Origin: JACVRW01 sp963771715
Lineage (GTDB): Bacteria; Actinomycetota; Thermoleophilia; Solirubrobacterales; Thermoleophilaceae
Assembly: GCA_963771715.1 (NCBI GenBank)
Contig: CAVYUQ010000003.1
Coordinates: forward strand, 248,001 to 312,000
DNA: 64,000 bases
Direction of reading: 5' to 3'
The notes under the pieces were generated by a model. It had not been told where the DNA came from. It saw nothing but the letters and a program-made list of their open reading frames with translations, and did not search any database. This document shows positions 24,611 to 33,294 of this stretch, piece by piece (the stretch's first letter is position 1; each line of letters begins with the position of its first letter). The position numbers and the translations under genes are program-made.

Positions 24611-24850
24611 CCGGGCGCGATCTCGCGACGGAGACGCGGACACCCCGTTGCCGCGGACTGAACCACGCGCTCTACCGTTCACCGACCCCTACACGCTCAA
24701 AGCGTGGGCGGACCTCGAGGTGCCCGTGCCCGATCTCGTCCAGCAGGTACGACTCTTCGGCGAGCACGCTCTTCCCCGGCTCCACTAGAGATCTCTCGGG
24801 GGACACTTCGGCCTGCTGTTCCCGAGCGAGCCGATCGATGACGCGGTTGA

Positions 24851-25007
24851 TGGGCGGTGCCCGGCTCGAACGGGCGACCTCCTGCTTGTAAGGCTCGAGC
24901 AGCTGCTGCGATCTGCTGCCGCCTGTCGCTAAGAACGCTACGGAGGCGATGGCGGGGACATATGTGCTGCGCTTGCTGCGGTGCGCTGCTTCCACAGCGC
25001 TTCCGCA
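24851..25007 (-). repeat. tRNA-Val 3'-half repeat, copy 3
   Basis: Exact match to the tRNA-Val 3' half, preceded by GA as at the real tRNA, then the conserved tail with one substitution at its first base (TCGAGCAGCTGCTG). In the minus-strand reading, EALWKQRTAAS continues like copies 4 and 5 but then appears shifted by one base. Confidence 0.92.
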
Positions 25008-25062
25008 AGCGGTACTCGGTCACACCGATACCGCCGGGCCAGCTGTTCTACGATGGCGAGCG

Positions 25063-25902
25063 ATGGAGGCTGAGGAGTATCGCCGCTTTAGCCTCGAGGT
25101 CTGGGAGGCAATGGCGCCGGGCTGGGAGCGCCGGCGAGCGCAGCTGGAGCACGCGTTGTCGCCGGTGCGTGCGTGGTTGGTCAGTGAGCTCGCACCGGCG
25201 TCAGGTGACACAGTGCTTGAGCTTTCGGCCGGGGTGGGCGACACGGGGTTCCGGGCTGCCGCGGCGCTCGGGGAGACTGGCCGTTTGATCTCTACCGACT
25301 TCTCCCCCGAAATGCTGGAGGTCGCGCGTCGCCGCGGCGCCGATCTCGGGCTCGCGAACGTGGAATACCGGGTGGTGGACGCTGAGCGGATCGAGCTCGA
25401 CGCCGACTCTGTCGACGGCGTGCTGTGCCAGAACGGATACATGCTGATGGCCGACCCTGCCGCGGCGCTCTCCGAGACGCGGCGCGTGCTCCGTCCCGGC
25501 GGCCGGCTGGCGCTAGCTGTCTGGGGTGCGCCTGAGCGCAACCCATGGGCGGCTATCGGAGGGATGATCCTCGTACAGCGGGGGCACATGCCGCCCCCGG
25601 AGCCCGGCGCTCCCGGTGTATTCAGCATGGCGAGCGAGGAGCACACCAGAGGGCTGCTCGAGCGAGCGGGATTCACCGCCGTACGCACCGAGGAGGTGCC
25701 GGTCACCTTCGTGTTCGGCGACGTCGACGAGTTCGTGAGCTGGGCCAGCGACGTCGCGGGGCCGTTCGCGATGGTGATCCGCGGGCTCTCGGGCCCAGAG
25801 CGCGCGGCGATCAGGGAGCAGCTCGCAGAAGCCTTCGCTCCCTTCGCCGTCGGCGAGAGCTACGAACTGCCGGGAGTCTGCCTCAACGCCGTCGCGCACT
25901 GA
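25063..25902 (+). CDS. Class I SAM-dependent methyltransferase (279 aa), cassette-borne
   Basis: UbiE-like methyltransferase: motif I is VLELSAGVGDTGFRAAAAL (about residues 49-67), followed by LISTDFSPEMLEVARRRG, VEYRVVDAERIELDADSVDGVLCQNGYMLMADP and ALSETRRVLRPGGRLALAVWG. The C-terminal part has the EEVPVTFVFGDVDEFVSWASDVAGP block typical of this subgroup. ATG 25063 starts the family-like N-terminus YRRFSLEVWEAMAPGWERRR, about 55 bp after repeat copy 3 ends. It is the sole gene of its cassette. Substrate unknown. Confidence 0.88.
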   Translation: MEAEEYRRFSLEVWEAMAPGWERRRAQLEHALSPVRAWLVSELAPASGDTVLELSAGVGDTGFRAAAALGETGRLISTDFSPEMLEVARRRGADLGLANVEYRVVDAERIELDADSVDGVLCQNGYMLMADPAAALSETRRVLRPGGRLALAVWGAPERNPWAAIGGMILVQRGHMPPPEPGAPGVFSMASEEHTRGLLERAGFTAVRTEEVPVTFVFGDVDEFVSWASDVAGPFAMVIRGLSGPERAAIREQLAEAFAPFAVGESYELPGVCLNAVAH

Positions 25903-26019
25903 AGCAGGATCCCGCTGGCTGCGGCTCTACGGGGCTCGACTGCACACTCCGACATAATCGAAACATGTGCGTCCGCTACCGGCGGCCGCTCCTTCCGCTT
26001 CGGAGCGGACCCGGACGGA

Positions 26020-26177
26020 TGGGCGGTGCCCGGCTCGAACGGGCGACCTCCTGCTTGTAAGGCGCGAGCGGCTGCTGCGGTGTCCCGCGGTCTGTCGCTC
26101 AGACCGCTCGACGAGCGATTTGCCTCACGCAGGTGCTGCGCTCTGCTGCGGTTTGCCGCTTCCACAGCGCTTCCACA
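26020..26177 (-). repeat. tRNA-Val 3'-half repeat, copy 4
   Basis: Exact 44-base core, then the tail (GCGAGCGGCTGCTGCGGTG... TTCCACAGCGCTTCCACA). The left flank carries TTCCGCTTCGGAGCGG, very like the hairpin that follows the genuine tRNA-Val, so this copy has kept tRNA 3'-flanking sequence as well. On the minus strand the tail reads VEALWKRQTAAERSTCVRQIARRAV then a stop. Confidence 0.92.
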
Positions 26178-26391
26178 GGGAGTCGCTCAAGGTCGAGCAG
26201 CGGCCTTCGCTCCTGCGTTCACATGAAAGCGCAAGCGAGGCCGCAGGAGCTTTGCGTGCCCGCGTCTCGTCCGAAGGAGCGGTGGTATGAACGGCGCTGC
26301 CGCCGCACCATACGGCTCGCGAGTCGCCGTTTCATCTCTAACGACGGAGGGACGCTTGTCCCGACCGCGAGGGTGATCTAGTGTCGAGCCC

Positions 26392-27240
26392 ATGGCCGCT
26401 TCGGAGAGCAAGCGGGAGGCCATCGAGGTCGCCGCCCGGCCGCTGCGGGACCTGCTTCGCGAGGAGCACGACGAGATCGCCGCCGCCCAGCGGGCGCTCA
26501 GGCAGGCCGAGAAGGCGCACAATCGCGCGATCGAGCTTGCTCAGCGTCAACTGCGGGCGGCCAGGACCGCGAAGCCACTGGCATCCTACGGCCACGAGGT
26601 AATCCTCTACGCCGACCGGGTGAGCACGGCCGGCGGGAACCACGAGCTGACGCCGGCGGTCAGCGCGCGGATCGAGGACAGGCCGGGTGCGGGTCGCTTC
26701 CACCGTCACGAGCTGACTCTCAAGATCGAGGGTCCGACGTGGTGCCGCGAGGTCACGTTCCCCCGCCGGGATGAGCGCAAGATGAGGCGGCTGGCCGAGG
26801 AGATCGAGTCCGCCGCACGCAACGTCGAGGCGATCCGGGCGGCGGCTCGAGATGACGCTGAGCAGGCGGATCGGGACCTAGGAGGGGCGTGGGCTGACCG
26901 CCGAGCGGTCGAGGAGACCCGCGCTCTGATCCACCGGCTCGGCGAACTCGTCCACGACGATGAGGACGTGATTGACATGGCGCCGGGGATCAGCGCGGGT
27001 CACGATGGCGTCCTCGTGGCCACCGACCGGCGGCTGCTCTTCATAGCGGTGCGAGAGACGCTCGCCTTCCCGTACGAGCAGGTGTCCTCGGTGAGCGTAA
27101 GGGGGAAGTGGTTCGGAGCACGCCTCGCGGTGTCGACCACCGGCGGCAAGGGCATCATCAGTGGGATCGCGCCGCGGCATGCTGCCGAGATCGCCGACCT
27201 GGTCCGCAGCCGGATCGCCGGCGGCAGCGCGGCCGTCTAG
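26392..27240 (+). CDS. Coiled-coil protein with C-terminal bacterial PH-like domain (282 aa)
   Basis: The N-terminal 55 residues form a charged helix (REEHDEIAAAQRALRQAEKAHNRAIELAQRQL). The middle part is a beta-rich segment (VILYADRVSTAGGNHELTP...LTLKIEGPTWCREVTFPRRDERKMRRLAEEIESAARNVEAI) that resembles short-chain PH-like modules. The C-terminus DGVLVATDRRLLFIAV...LAFPYEQVSSVSVRG is a YokE/bPH-type domain, so two PH-like folds may be present. No enzyme motif is seen. It is preceded by repeat copy 4 and followed by a convergent transporter gene. Confidence 0.65.
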   Translation: MAASESKREAIEVAARPLRDLLREEHDEIAAAQRALRQAEKAHNRAIELAQRQLRAARTAKPLASYGHEVILYADRVSTAGGNHELTPAVSARIEDRPGAGRFHRHELTLKIEGPTWCREVTFPRRDERKMRRLAEEIESAARNVEAIRAAARDDAEQADRDLGGAWADRRAVEETRALIHRLGELVHDDEDVIDMAPGISAGHDGVLVATDRRLLFIAVRETLAFPYEQVSSVSVRGKWFGARLAVSTTGGKGIISGIAPRHAAEIADLVRSRIAGGSAAV

Positions 27241-27252
27241 CGCGCAGAGCCC

Positions 27253-28176
27253 TCACGCGGCGGTGGGAGAGGTCCCGAGCTGCTCCGCGCGCGGCTCCTT
27301 CAACACCTCTCCGGCACGGACCGGGGCAGGCATCAACGCCGCGGCCAGCAGCACGAGCAGGAACGCGGTGAGGCGGGCGGCGACGACGAGGAAGTCGTCA
27401 CCCAGCGGGTCGCCAAAGACGACCATCCCCGCAACGATCGTCGACATGTTCGCAGCGACGGAGGTGACCGCAATCACGGCCACGCCGTCGCCCACCTGCA
27501 GGCTCCGCGCGGAAGCAAAGAAGGAGCCAACGGCCGCGATCACGATGAGAGCACTCCAGGGGCTGAGGAGTCCGACGATGCCCCTCTCGAGATCGTCGCT
27601 CAACGCCTTGATCGCCACATCCGAGATTCCGAAGCCGAGGCCCGCCGCCGCGCCCAGCAGGACGCCGTGCTGCGCCCTCACCCGCTCGATGCGGTGCGAG
27701 AAGATGAAGACTAGCCCCAGAGCGATGCCGCCACCCTCGAAGAGGATCAGCGCCGTAAGGGAGTAGTCGGAGGTGTCGCCGCCGGACTCCTTGCCCGTTA
27801 CGCCCAGGAGCGCGAGCGACACGGCCACCAGGATGATCCCGATCCACTGGCGGCGGCCAAGCTGGAAGCCGAAGAAGCGCTCCGCGAGCACGGCAAGCAG
27901 CACGAACCCTCCCGACAGGACCGCCTGAGCCGTCGAAAGCGGCAAAAGGGCGAGCGCCCCGACATGCGCCAAGAAGGCCGCGACCGCCACGAGCCACCCG
28001 ATCGTCCACCACCTCGAGCGGAACAGATCGGCTGCGCTGCGCAACGGGTGGCGCATGTCCACGTCGGGCGCAGCAACGGCGCCGCGGTGCTTGTACAGGA
28101 AGGCCAGGTTGGTGCCGAACGCCGACAACACGGCACAGGCAAGCCCCACAACGACCGACGCAGAAAGATCCGTCAC
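27253..28176 (-). CDS. DMT/EamA-type membrane transporter (307 aa)
   Basis: About nine to ten transmembrane helices are visible, starting with VVVGLACAVLSAFGTNLAFLYKHRG and continuing WWTIGWLVAVAAFLAHVGALALLPLSTAQAVLSGGFVLLAVLAERFFGF, which is the EamA-like half repeat, plus a second half (GVLLGAAAGLGFGISDVAIKAL...). Probably a drug/metabolite or magnesium-type exporter; substrate unknown. GTG 28176 is chosen because a strong GGAGGAAGGGG site precedes it; the longer TTG start would contain this site. Last clear gene on this strand in cassette 4. Confidence 0.82.
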   Translation of the reverse strand: MTDLSASVVVGLACAVLSAFGTNLAFLYKHRGAVAAPDVDMRHPLRSAADLFRSRWWTIGWLVAVAAFLAHVGALALLPLSTAQAVLSGGFVLLAVLAERFFGFQLGRRQWIGIILVAVSLALLGVTGKESGGDTSDYSLTALILFEGGGIALGLVFIFSHRIERVRAQHGVLLGAAAGLGFGISDVAIKALSDDLERGIVGLLSPWSALIVIAAVGSFFASARSLQVGDGVAVIAVTSVAANMSTIVAGMVVFGDPLGDDFLVVAARLTAFLLVLLAAALMPAPVRAGEVLKEPRAEQLGTSPTAA

Positions 28177-28365
28177 TTGAGCCCCTTCCTCCAACGCATC
28201 CTTCCGGGTCCCGGCGACGAGAAACGACTGCTGCTTTGGACGATGAGCAGCAGGTTGGCGTGGGTCGATCTCGCGTAGAGCGTCGCCGTGCAGTTCAGTG
28301 ACGAACCCGGGTGTCTAAGGCGATGGCTGGCGGGTACCTACAACAGACCCGATCGACGGGATCCT

Positions 28366-28665
28366 ATGGCCAAGTCGAAGCAGGACAAAAAGCTCTATCG
28401 CCGGCTGCGAGGGAGTGGTGTGCGCAAGAAGGTGGCGCGCCGGCTCACCGCGCTCCCCTCACACGCGAAGGGCGGCAAACAGGCGCCGAGGCCATTGCGC
28501 GACGCCGTCGCTCGGCTCGAAGCCTCCGTGTCGGAACTGCGCGACCACGTCGGGCGCGCCGACCGAAAGGCCGCCGGTCGCAAGGCGGCCAGAACACGGC
28601 GCGCGAAGGCGCAGCGGCGCAGCGCCTCGGCGCGCAAGGCCAGCAGAAGTCGATCGAGGACCTAA
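28366..28665 (+). CDS. Small highly basic protein (99 aa)
   Basis: Lys/Arg-rich protein: KKLYRRLRGSGVRKKVARRLTALPSHAKGGKQAPRPLRDAVARLEASVSELRDHVGRA, then an Ala/Lys/Arg-rich tail ending SRSRSRT. It looks like a nucleic-acid-binding or histone-like small protein; relatives of this type are common in actinobacteria but uncharacterised. The ribosome site is weak. It lies just before repeat copy 5. Confidence 0.6.
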   Translation: MAKSKQDKKLYRRLRGSGVRKKVARRLTALPSHAKGGKQAPRPLRDAVARLEASVSELRDHVGRADRKAAGRKAARTRRAKAQRRSASARKASRSRSRT

Positions 28666-28836
28666 CAGCCGCGGAGACGCGTCGTCGTCAACCCGCCGGC
28701 CGGAGCGAGGAGGCGCCGACGGCTGGCGCCACCATCAAAGCCAGTCTGTCGTTCGAGCGACACGGGATCTGGCATTAGTCACCAAGAGGAGGACACAACC
28801 AAACCGACAGCTCGCGTTGTTCCGGCGGATTAGGAG

Positions 28837-28995
28837 TGGGCGGTGCCCGGCTCGAACGGGCGACCTCCTGCTTGTAAGGCGCGAGCAGCTGCTGCGGTCT
28901 ACTGCGGTCTGTCGCTCAGTCCGCTTGGCGAGCCACGAACCGCACATAGCTGCCGCGGTTTGCTGCAGTTTGCTGCTTCCAGAGCGCTTCCACAA
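28837..28995 (-). repeat. tRNA-Val 3'-half repeat, copy 5
   Basis: Exact core plus tail (GCGAGCAGCTGCTGCGGTCTACTGCGG... CTTCCAGAGCGCTTCCACA). On the minus strand it reads VEALWKQQTAANRGSYVRFVARQAD then stop, in frame with copy 4 and with conservative changes. It is the last partial copy before the intact tRNA-Val 8 kb to the right. Confidence 0.92.
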
Positions 28996-29141
28996 GCTCG
29001 CGAGCGTTGGAAGCGACAGTGTGCGGGCTCCCGACTGCATGTGCAGGCGATCGGACGACGTCTTGAGAGAAGCGCCCGGCGGCCGAGTGCAGGGAAGCAG
29101 TACTCGTTAGCACGATCGAATCGTCGAGATTGTGCGCGAAC

Positions 29142-29342
29142 TCAGTCTTTTGACGGGCGCTCGACGAGGATGCTCGACCGTGGAGTTGAGAGGCTCTCTC
29201 GAGCTTCTTGTTCTTCCGCCGGATCGGGGGCCCGCCCAACGGCGCGAGCGGCAGGCTCGGCCTCTGCGTACTGCATCAGCCAAACGCCGGCCACCACCAT
29301 GGCGAAGATGATCACGCCGGCTATGAGGAGCCCCGCGGTCAT
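29142..29342 (-). CDS. Small single-pass membrane protein (66 aa)
   Basis: MTAGLLIAGVIIFAMVVAGVWLMQYAEAEP gives one N-terminal transmembrane helix; the rest is a polar Glu/Ala/Arg tail. No family recognised. ATG 29342 lies 2 bp from the stop of the upstream 81-aa membrane protein, so the two are an operon. Confidence 0.55.
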   Translation of the reverse strand: MTAGLLIAGVIIFAMVVAGVWLMQYAEAEPAARAVGRAPDPAEEQEARESLSTPRSSILVERPSKD

Positions 29343-29344
29343 GT

Positions 29345-29590
29345 CTAACGGCGTCGCAGTGCGGCGTAGAACGCGCCGACCGCGAGTATCGAGGGCACCC
29401 ACAGCCCGGTGAACAAGGCCTCCTCGCGTGAGTCCGTGAACCACAGGGTCACCGACAGAACGAACGCGAGGAAGGCGGCGAGGGTGATCAGGGTCGCGCC
29501 CGGGTCTTTCCCCAAGACCTTCCGGGCGCGGGCGCCGGGACGTGCGCCTGCGTACTGATCGCTCCTCTGCTGCGCGTCGGCAGGGGTCAT
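29345..29590 (-). CDS. Small two-helix membrane protein (81 aa)
   Basis: A basic N-terminus (RSDQYAGARPGARARKVLGKDPG) is followed by LITLAAFLAFVLSVTLWF and LFTGLWVPSILAVGAFYAAL. The phrase L-F-T/V-G-L-W-x-P is shared with the 85-aa protein at 6663. ATG 29590. Unknown function. It is divergent from the operon starting at 29758. Confidence 0.6.
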   Translation of the reverse strand: MTPADAQQRSDQYAGARPGARARKVLGKDPGATLITLAAFLAFVLSVTLWFTDSREEALFTGLWVPSILAVGAFYAALRRR

Positions 29591-29757
29591 ATCTCGTTGT
29601 CCTCCGGGGCGTTGCCTAGAAGTTGCTGGTCGGATCTACCCTCGGACTGGCCGTTCAACCCTTGCCCAAAGTCCCCCGCGGCTGAGATCGCGGCCGTGGT
29701 CCCACATTTTCATCCAGAGCACTGATCGAGATCCGCTCTTCGCACGTAGAAGAGAGC

Positions 29758-30132
29758 ATGGACCGGGCAAACCGCTTCACAGTGACGTTCGCCGCCGGGC
29801 GCATAGCGTTCGGCTTGGCGCTGATCGCCCTACCCGACCGGGTCGGGGCGAGCTGGCTCGGGGCGGCCGGGGAGCAGCCTGCGGTGCACGTGGCGCTCCG
29901 CGGGCTGGGAGCCCGCGACATCGGATTGGCCGCCGGCGCCGCGTGGGCGGCTGGCCGTGACGGCGCCGTAACGCCGTGGCTGCTGGCCGCCGTGGGCGGT
30001 GATCTAGCCGATCTCGCCGCGACGCTCGCCGCGGGCGACGCGGTCCCGTTGCGAGCCCGAAGGGGAACGCTCGCCCTCGCTGGAGCGTCTGCCCTGGCGG
30101 GCGCAGCCCTGGCGGCGGCGGTCGAGCGGTGA
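29758..30132 (+). CDS. Four-helix membrane protein, DUF4267-like (124 aa)
   Basis: Hydrophobic protein with R-I-A-F-G-L-A-L-I-A-L-P near the start, then VHVALRGLGARDIGLAAGAAWAAGR and AAVGGDLADLAATLAAGDA, a pattern (ARD-x-G-L...DLAD) shared with the 144-aa protein at 57981 (GARDLAIGLG...SDAIDTAASLLAG). The two are distant paralogues. ATG 29758 has an AGAAGAGAG site. It heads the operon with the FAD oxidoreductase, DUF1365 and Cfa genes (GTGA overlap to the next gene). Confidence 0.7.
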   Translation: MDRANRFTVTFAAGRIAFGLALIALPDRVGASWLGAAGEQPAVHVALRGLGARDIGLAAGAAWAAGRDGAVTPWLLAAVGGDLADLAATLAAGDAVPLRARRGTLALAGASALAGAALAAAVER

Positions 30133-31373
30133 AGATCGCGATCGTCGGGGCGGGGGTCTCCGGACTCGTCTGCGCCCATCTCCTCCACGACCACCATGAA
30201 ATCACCCTCTTCGAGGCGAACGCGTACGCCGGCGGGCACACCAACACGATCCGCGTCGACACCCCCGACGAGACGCATCACGTCGACACCGGCTTCATCG
30301 TCCTGAACGACCGCACCTACCCCGCCTTCGAGCGCCTCCTGGAAGACCTCGGCGTGGCCACGCAGCCCTCCGAGATGAGCTTCTCGGTCAGCGACGGTGG
30401 CGACTTCGAGTACAACGGCGCATCACCCAACGGGTTGTTCGCGTGCCGCTCGAATATCGCGCGGCCCTCGTTTCACCGCATGATCCGTGACCTGATGCGC
30501 TTCAACCGCGAGGCGCCGACCATCATCGGACTGAATGGCTCCGGCCCGTCGCTCGCCGAGTTCCTCGACTCCGGCGGCTACTCGGACGAGTTCGTGAGGC
30601 GCCTCATCGTGCCGCAGGCCTCCGCGGTCTGGTCCGCCGACCCGAGTCGCATGTGGGACTTCCCGGCGGGCATGCTGGCCGAGTTCTTCGCGAACCACGG
30701 CATGCTGGGGCTGAGCGGCCGACCGAGTTGGCTGACGGTCTCGGGCGGCTCTGCGCGCTACGTGGAGGCGCTCACGCGGCCACTCGCGGACCGGCTGCGC
30801 CTCTCGACACCGGTGCGATCGATCGAGCGCCGGGACGACCGCGTCGAGGTCACGCCCGCAGGCGGCGAGTCCGAGAGCTTCGACGAGGTGATCATCGCCG
30901 CGCACTCCGACCAGGCGCTCGCGATGCTCGCCGACGTCAGTCAGACGGAGGCCGAGGTGCTCGGCGCGATCCCCTACCAGGAGAACGAGGCGGTGCTCCA
31001 CACCGACCGCTCGCTGCTTCCCCGCCGCAAGCGAGCCTGGGCGAGCTGGAACTTCCACCTGTTGGACGAGCCTGCGGGCAGGACGACTGTGACCTACCAC
31101 ATGAACCGCCTGCAGTCGCTGCGCAGTCGGGACCAGTTCTGCGTGACCCTGAACCATGCGGAGGCCATCGACCCGGAATCCGTGATCCGCCGGATTCGCT
31201 ACCACCACCCCGTGTACACGCCGGCCGGCCTCGGCGCGCAGCGCCGCTGGGACGAGGTGAGCGGCGCTCGCCGCACCCACTTCTGCGGCGCGTACTGGGG
31301 CTACGGCTTCCACGAGGACGGCGTGACCTCGGCTCTGCGCGTTTGCGCGAGTTTCGGCAGGTCGCTGCCGTGA
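30129..31373 (+). CDS. FAD-dependent amine-oxidase-fold oxidoreductase of the Cfa/DUF1365 locus (414 aa)
   Basis: N-terminal dinucleotide-binding motif IAIVGAGVSGLVCAHLL, then FEANAYAGGHTNTIRVDTPDETHHVDTGFIVLNDRTYPAFERLLEDLGV, the hallmark of this subgroup (distinct from carotenoid desaturases), and C-terminal HFCGAYWGYGFHEDGVTSALRVC closing the FAD site. In several proteobacteria homologues sit beside DUF1365 and Cfa genes and are needed for modified (such as furan) fatty acids; the exact reaction here is inferred. GTG 30129 overlaps the upstream stop; GTGA overlap with DUF1365 downstream. Confidence 0.9.
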   Translation: MKIAIVGAGVSGLVCAHLLHDHHEITLFEANAYAGGHTNTIRVDTPDETHHVDTGFIVLNDRTYPAFERLLEDLGVATQPSEMSFSVSDGGDFEYNGASPNGLFACRSNIARPSFHRMIRDLMRFNREAPTIIGLNGSGPSLAEFLDSGGYSDEFVRRLIVPQASAVWSADPSRMWDFPAGMLAEFFANHGMLGLSGRPSWLTVSGGSARYVEALTRPLADRLRLSTPVRSIERRDDRVEVTPAGGESESFDEVIIAAHSDQALAMLADVSQTEAEVLGAIPYQENEAVLHTDRSLLPRRKRAWASWNFHLLDEPAGRTTVTYHMNRLQSLRSRDQFCVTLNHAEAIDPESVIRRIRYHHPVYTPAGLGAQRRWDEVSGARRTHFCGAYWGYGFHEDGVTSALRVCASFGRSLP

Positions 31374-32029
31374 CCGCCAGCGCGCTCTACGAGGGCTGGG
31401 TTCGGCACCGCCGCCACACGCCGGTCGAGCACGAGTTCCGCCAGCGGCTGTTCATGAGCTACCTCGACTTCGACGAGCTGCCGGAGTTGCTCGACCGCGT
31501 GCCCCTGTGGTCGGCACGGCGGCCGGCCCCGGCGTGGTTTCGGCGCGGGGACTACCTCGAGGTCGAGCACGACGGCCCGGTCCGGCTGCTCACGCACGTG
31601 CGCACGTTCGGTCATCTCTTCAACCCGGTCAGCCTCTACTACTGCTTCGATCGGAGCGGCGAGCAGGTCGAGCGGGTGCTCGCCGAGGTCACGAACACGC
31701 CGTGGGGCGAGAGTCACACCTACGTCCTGGACGGCCTGGACTCGACTGTCGACAAGGCTCTGCATGTCTCGCCGTTGCTGGGAATGGACTCCGAGTACCG
31801 GATTCGGATGACAACCCCAGGGCAACAGCTCCGCGTGCACATGGAAAGCCATCGCGACGGCGCCGTCGACTTCGACGCCACGCTCGCGCTGACGCGCCGC
31901 GAGTTCTCTGCCTCGCAGCTCGTCCGCTATCCGATCATGACCGCGCGAGTCTTGGCCGGCATCTACGCGCACGCAGCGCGGTTGAAGCTGAAGGGCGCGC
32001 CGTACCACCCCCACCCGGCGACGCGATGA
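31370..32029 (+). CDS. DUF1365 protein (219 aa)
   Basis: ALYEGWVRHRRHTPVEHEFRQRLFMSYLDFDELPELLDR is the characteristic N-terminus, followed by FGHLFNPVSLYYCFDRSGEQVERVLAEVTNTPWGESHTYVL and HVSPLLGMDSEYRIRMTTPG. DUF1365 is almost always encoded between the FAD oxidoreductase and cyclopropane-fatty-acid synthase, as here. Starts at GTG 31370 (overlap with previous stop) and ends in an ATGA overlap with cfa, so translation is coupled. Probably acts on phospholipid acyl chains; catalysis is not proven. Confidence 0.9.
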   Translation: MTASALYEGWVRHRRHTPVEHEFRQRLFMSYLDFDELPELLDRVPLWSARRPAPAWFRRGDYLEVEHDGPVRLLTHVRTFGHLFNPVSLYYCFDRSGEQVERVLAEVTNTPWGESHTYVLDGLDSTVDKALHVSPLLGMDSEYRIRMTTPGQQLRVHMESHRDGAVDFDATLALTRREFSASQLVRYPIMTARVLAGIYAHAARLKLKGAPYHPHPATR

Positions 32030-33294
32030 TCTGGCGAGCACTCATGTCCGCCCTCCTGGGGCGCCTGACGCACGGGCGCATCGAGATCGTGGAGTCCGGG
32101 CAGCGCCGCTGCTTCGGGCCGGCCGACGCCGGTTTCCAGGTCACGATCGTCGTCCACGACCGATCCTTCTGGCGGGCGCTCGCCCGGGGCAGCCGCGGGA
32201 TCGCCGAGAGCTATGCCGCCGGGAGCTGGGATTGCGACGACCTCGTGACGTTCGTGCGGATCGCGGCGCGTGAAGCCCCCAGGCTCGACCGCCTGCGGGC
32301 ACCACTCGCCCCGCTCCGGAACGCGCTCACCCGGGTGCCCCGCAACACGCGCGCCGCGGCGCGTAGGCACATCGCCTCGCATTACGACCTCGGCAACGAC
32401 CTGTTCGCCCTGTTCCTCGACGAGACGATGACCTACTCCTGCGGCCTATGGGACTCGCCCGCGTCAACTCTGCGCGACGCACAGGAGGCAAAGCTCGACC
32501 TCGCCTGCCGAAAGCTCGAGCTGAGGCCCGAGGACCACCTGCTCGAGATCGGCACGGGCTGGGGCTCGATGGCGCTCCACGCCGCCGAGCGCTACGGGTG
32601 CCGCGTCACGACCGCGACGCTGTCCCGCGAGCAGTACGCGGTTACGCGCGAGCGGATTCGGGATGCCGGCCTCGGGGACCGCGTGAAGGTCGTTCTCAGC
32701 GACTACCGCGACCTGCGCGGCAAGTACTCCAAGCTCGTCTCGATCGAGATGATCGAGGCGGTCGGCTGGCAGTACTTCGAGACCTTTTTCGCGGCGTGCG
32801 AAGAGCTGCTGGAGCCGGACGGGCTGATGCTGCTCCAAGCGATCACGATCGACAACCGCGCGTACGAGGTCGAGAAGGGATCGCGCAGCTTCGCAAACGA
32901 GCTCATCTTCCCAGGGGGGTGTCTTCCTTCGCTCGAGGTGCTCGCCCGCTCCATCGATCGGGCCACCGAGCTGCGAATGATCGACGTGGATGACATCACG
33001 GCCGGCTACCCGCCCACACTGCGACGCTGGCGCGAGGCTTGGCTCAGGTCCGAAGGCGAGGCCAGGCGACTCGGCTGCGACTCACGCTTCATCCGCCTGT
33101 TCGAGTTCTACTTCGCCTGGTCCGAGGGTGGGTTCCGCGAGCGTCGGATCGGGACGGTTCAGGCGCTGCTGTCGACCCCTGCCTACCGGCGCTCGCGCGT
33201 GAACATGCGGCTGGATAGCGCGTCCAGGAGCGTCGCGGGACCGCGCGAGGCGAGCTTCGCGAGCGCCAGCCTTCCGCCGGGACCAAGCACGTGA
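32026..33294 (+). CDS. cfa: Cyclopropane-fatty-acyl-phospholipid synthase family protein (422 aa)
   Basis: SAM-dependent methyltransferase acting on unsaturated acyl chains of membrane lipids. An N-terminal helical domain (residues 1-110) is followed by IASHYDLGNDLFALFLDETMTYSCGLW, SAM motif LLEIGTGWGSMALHAAERYGCRVTTATLSREQY, SDYRDLRGKYSKLVSIEMIEAVGWQYFETFF and FPGGCLPSLEVL, all typical of Cfa/CMAS enzymes. ATG 32026 overlaps DUF1365 by 4 bp. The last 112 bp overlap the convergent SDR gene antisense. Whether it makes cyclopropanes or another methylated product cannot be told. Confidence 0.92.
   Translation: MIWRALMSALLGRLTHGRIEIVESGQRRCFGPADAGFQVTIVVHDRSFWRALARGSRGIAESYAAGSWDCDDLVTFVRIAAREAPRLDRLRAPLAPLRNALTRVPRNTRAAARRHIASHYDLGNDLFALFLDETMTYSCGLWDSPASTLRDAQEAKLDLACRKLELRPEDHLLEIGTGWGSMALHAAERYGCRVTTATLSREQYAVTRERIRDAGLGDRVKVVLSDYRDLRGKYSKLVSIEMIEAVGWQYFETFFAACEELLEPDGLMLLQAITIDNRAYEVEKGSRSFANELIFPGGCLPSLEVLARSIDRATELRMIDVDDITAGYPPTLRRWREAWLRSEGEARRLGCDSRFIRLFEFYFAWSEGGFRERRIGTVQALLSTPAYRRSRVNMRLDSASRSVAGPREASFASASLPPGPST

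Noticed and set aside
24651..24788. Peptide ending VRLFGEHALPRLH, like the C-terminus of LLM oxidoreductases
   Set aside because: Too short for a reliable match; at most a remnant within the second tRNA-scar segment.
21295..28995. The five tRNA-Val-like sequences as functional tRNA genes
   Set aside because: Each lacks the 5' half, D arm and half of the acceptor stem, so none can fold as a tRNA.
21295..28995. CRISPR array or classical integron attC sites
   Set aside because: Repeats are 150 bp, spaced 0.8-2.8 kb and contain tRNA sequence; no cas or integron integrase gene is visible and the tails do not form attC-like paired boxes.
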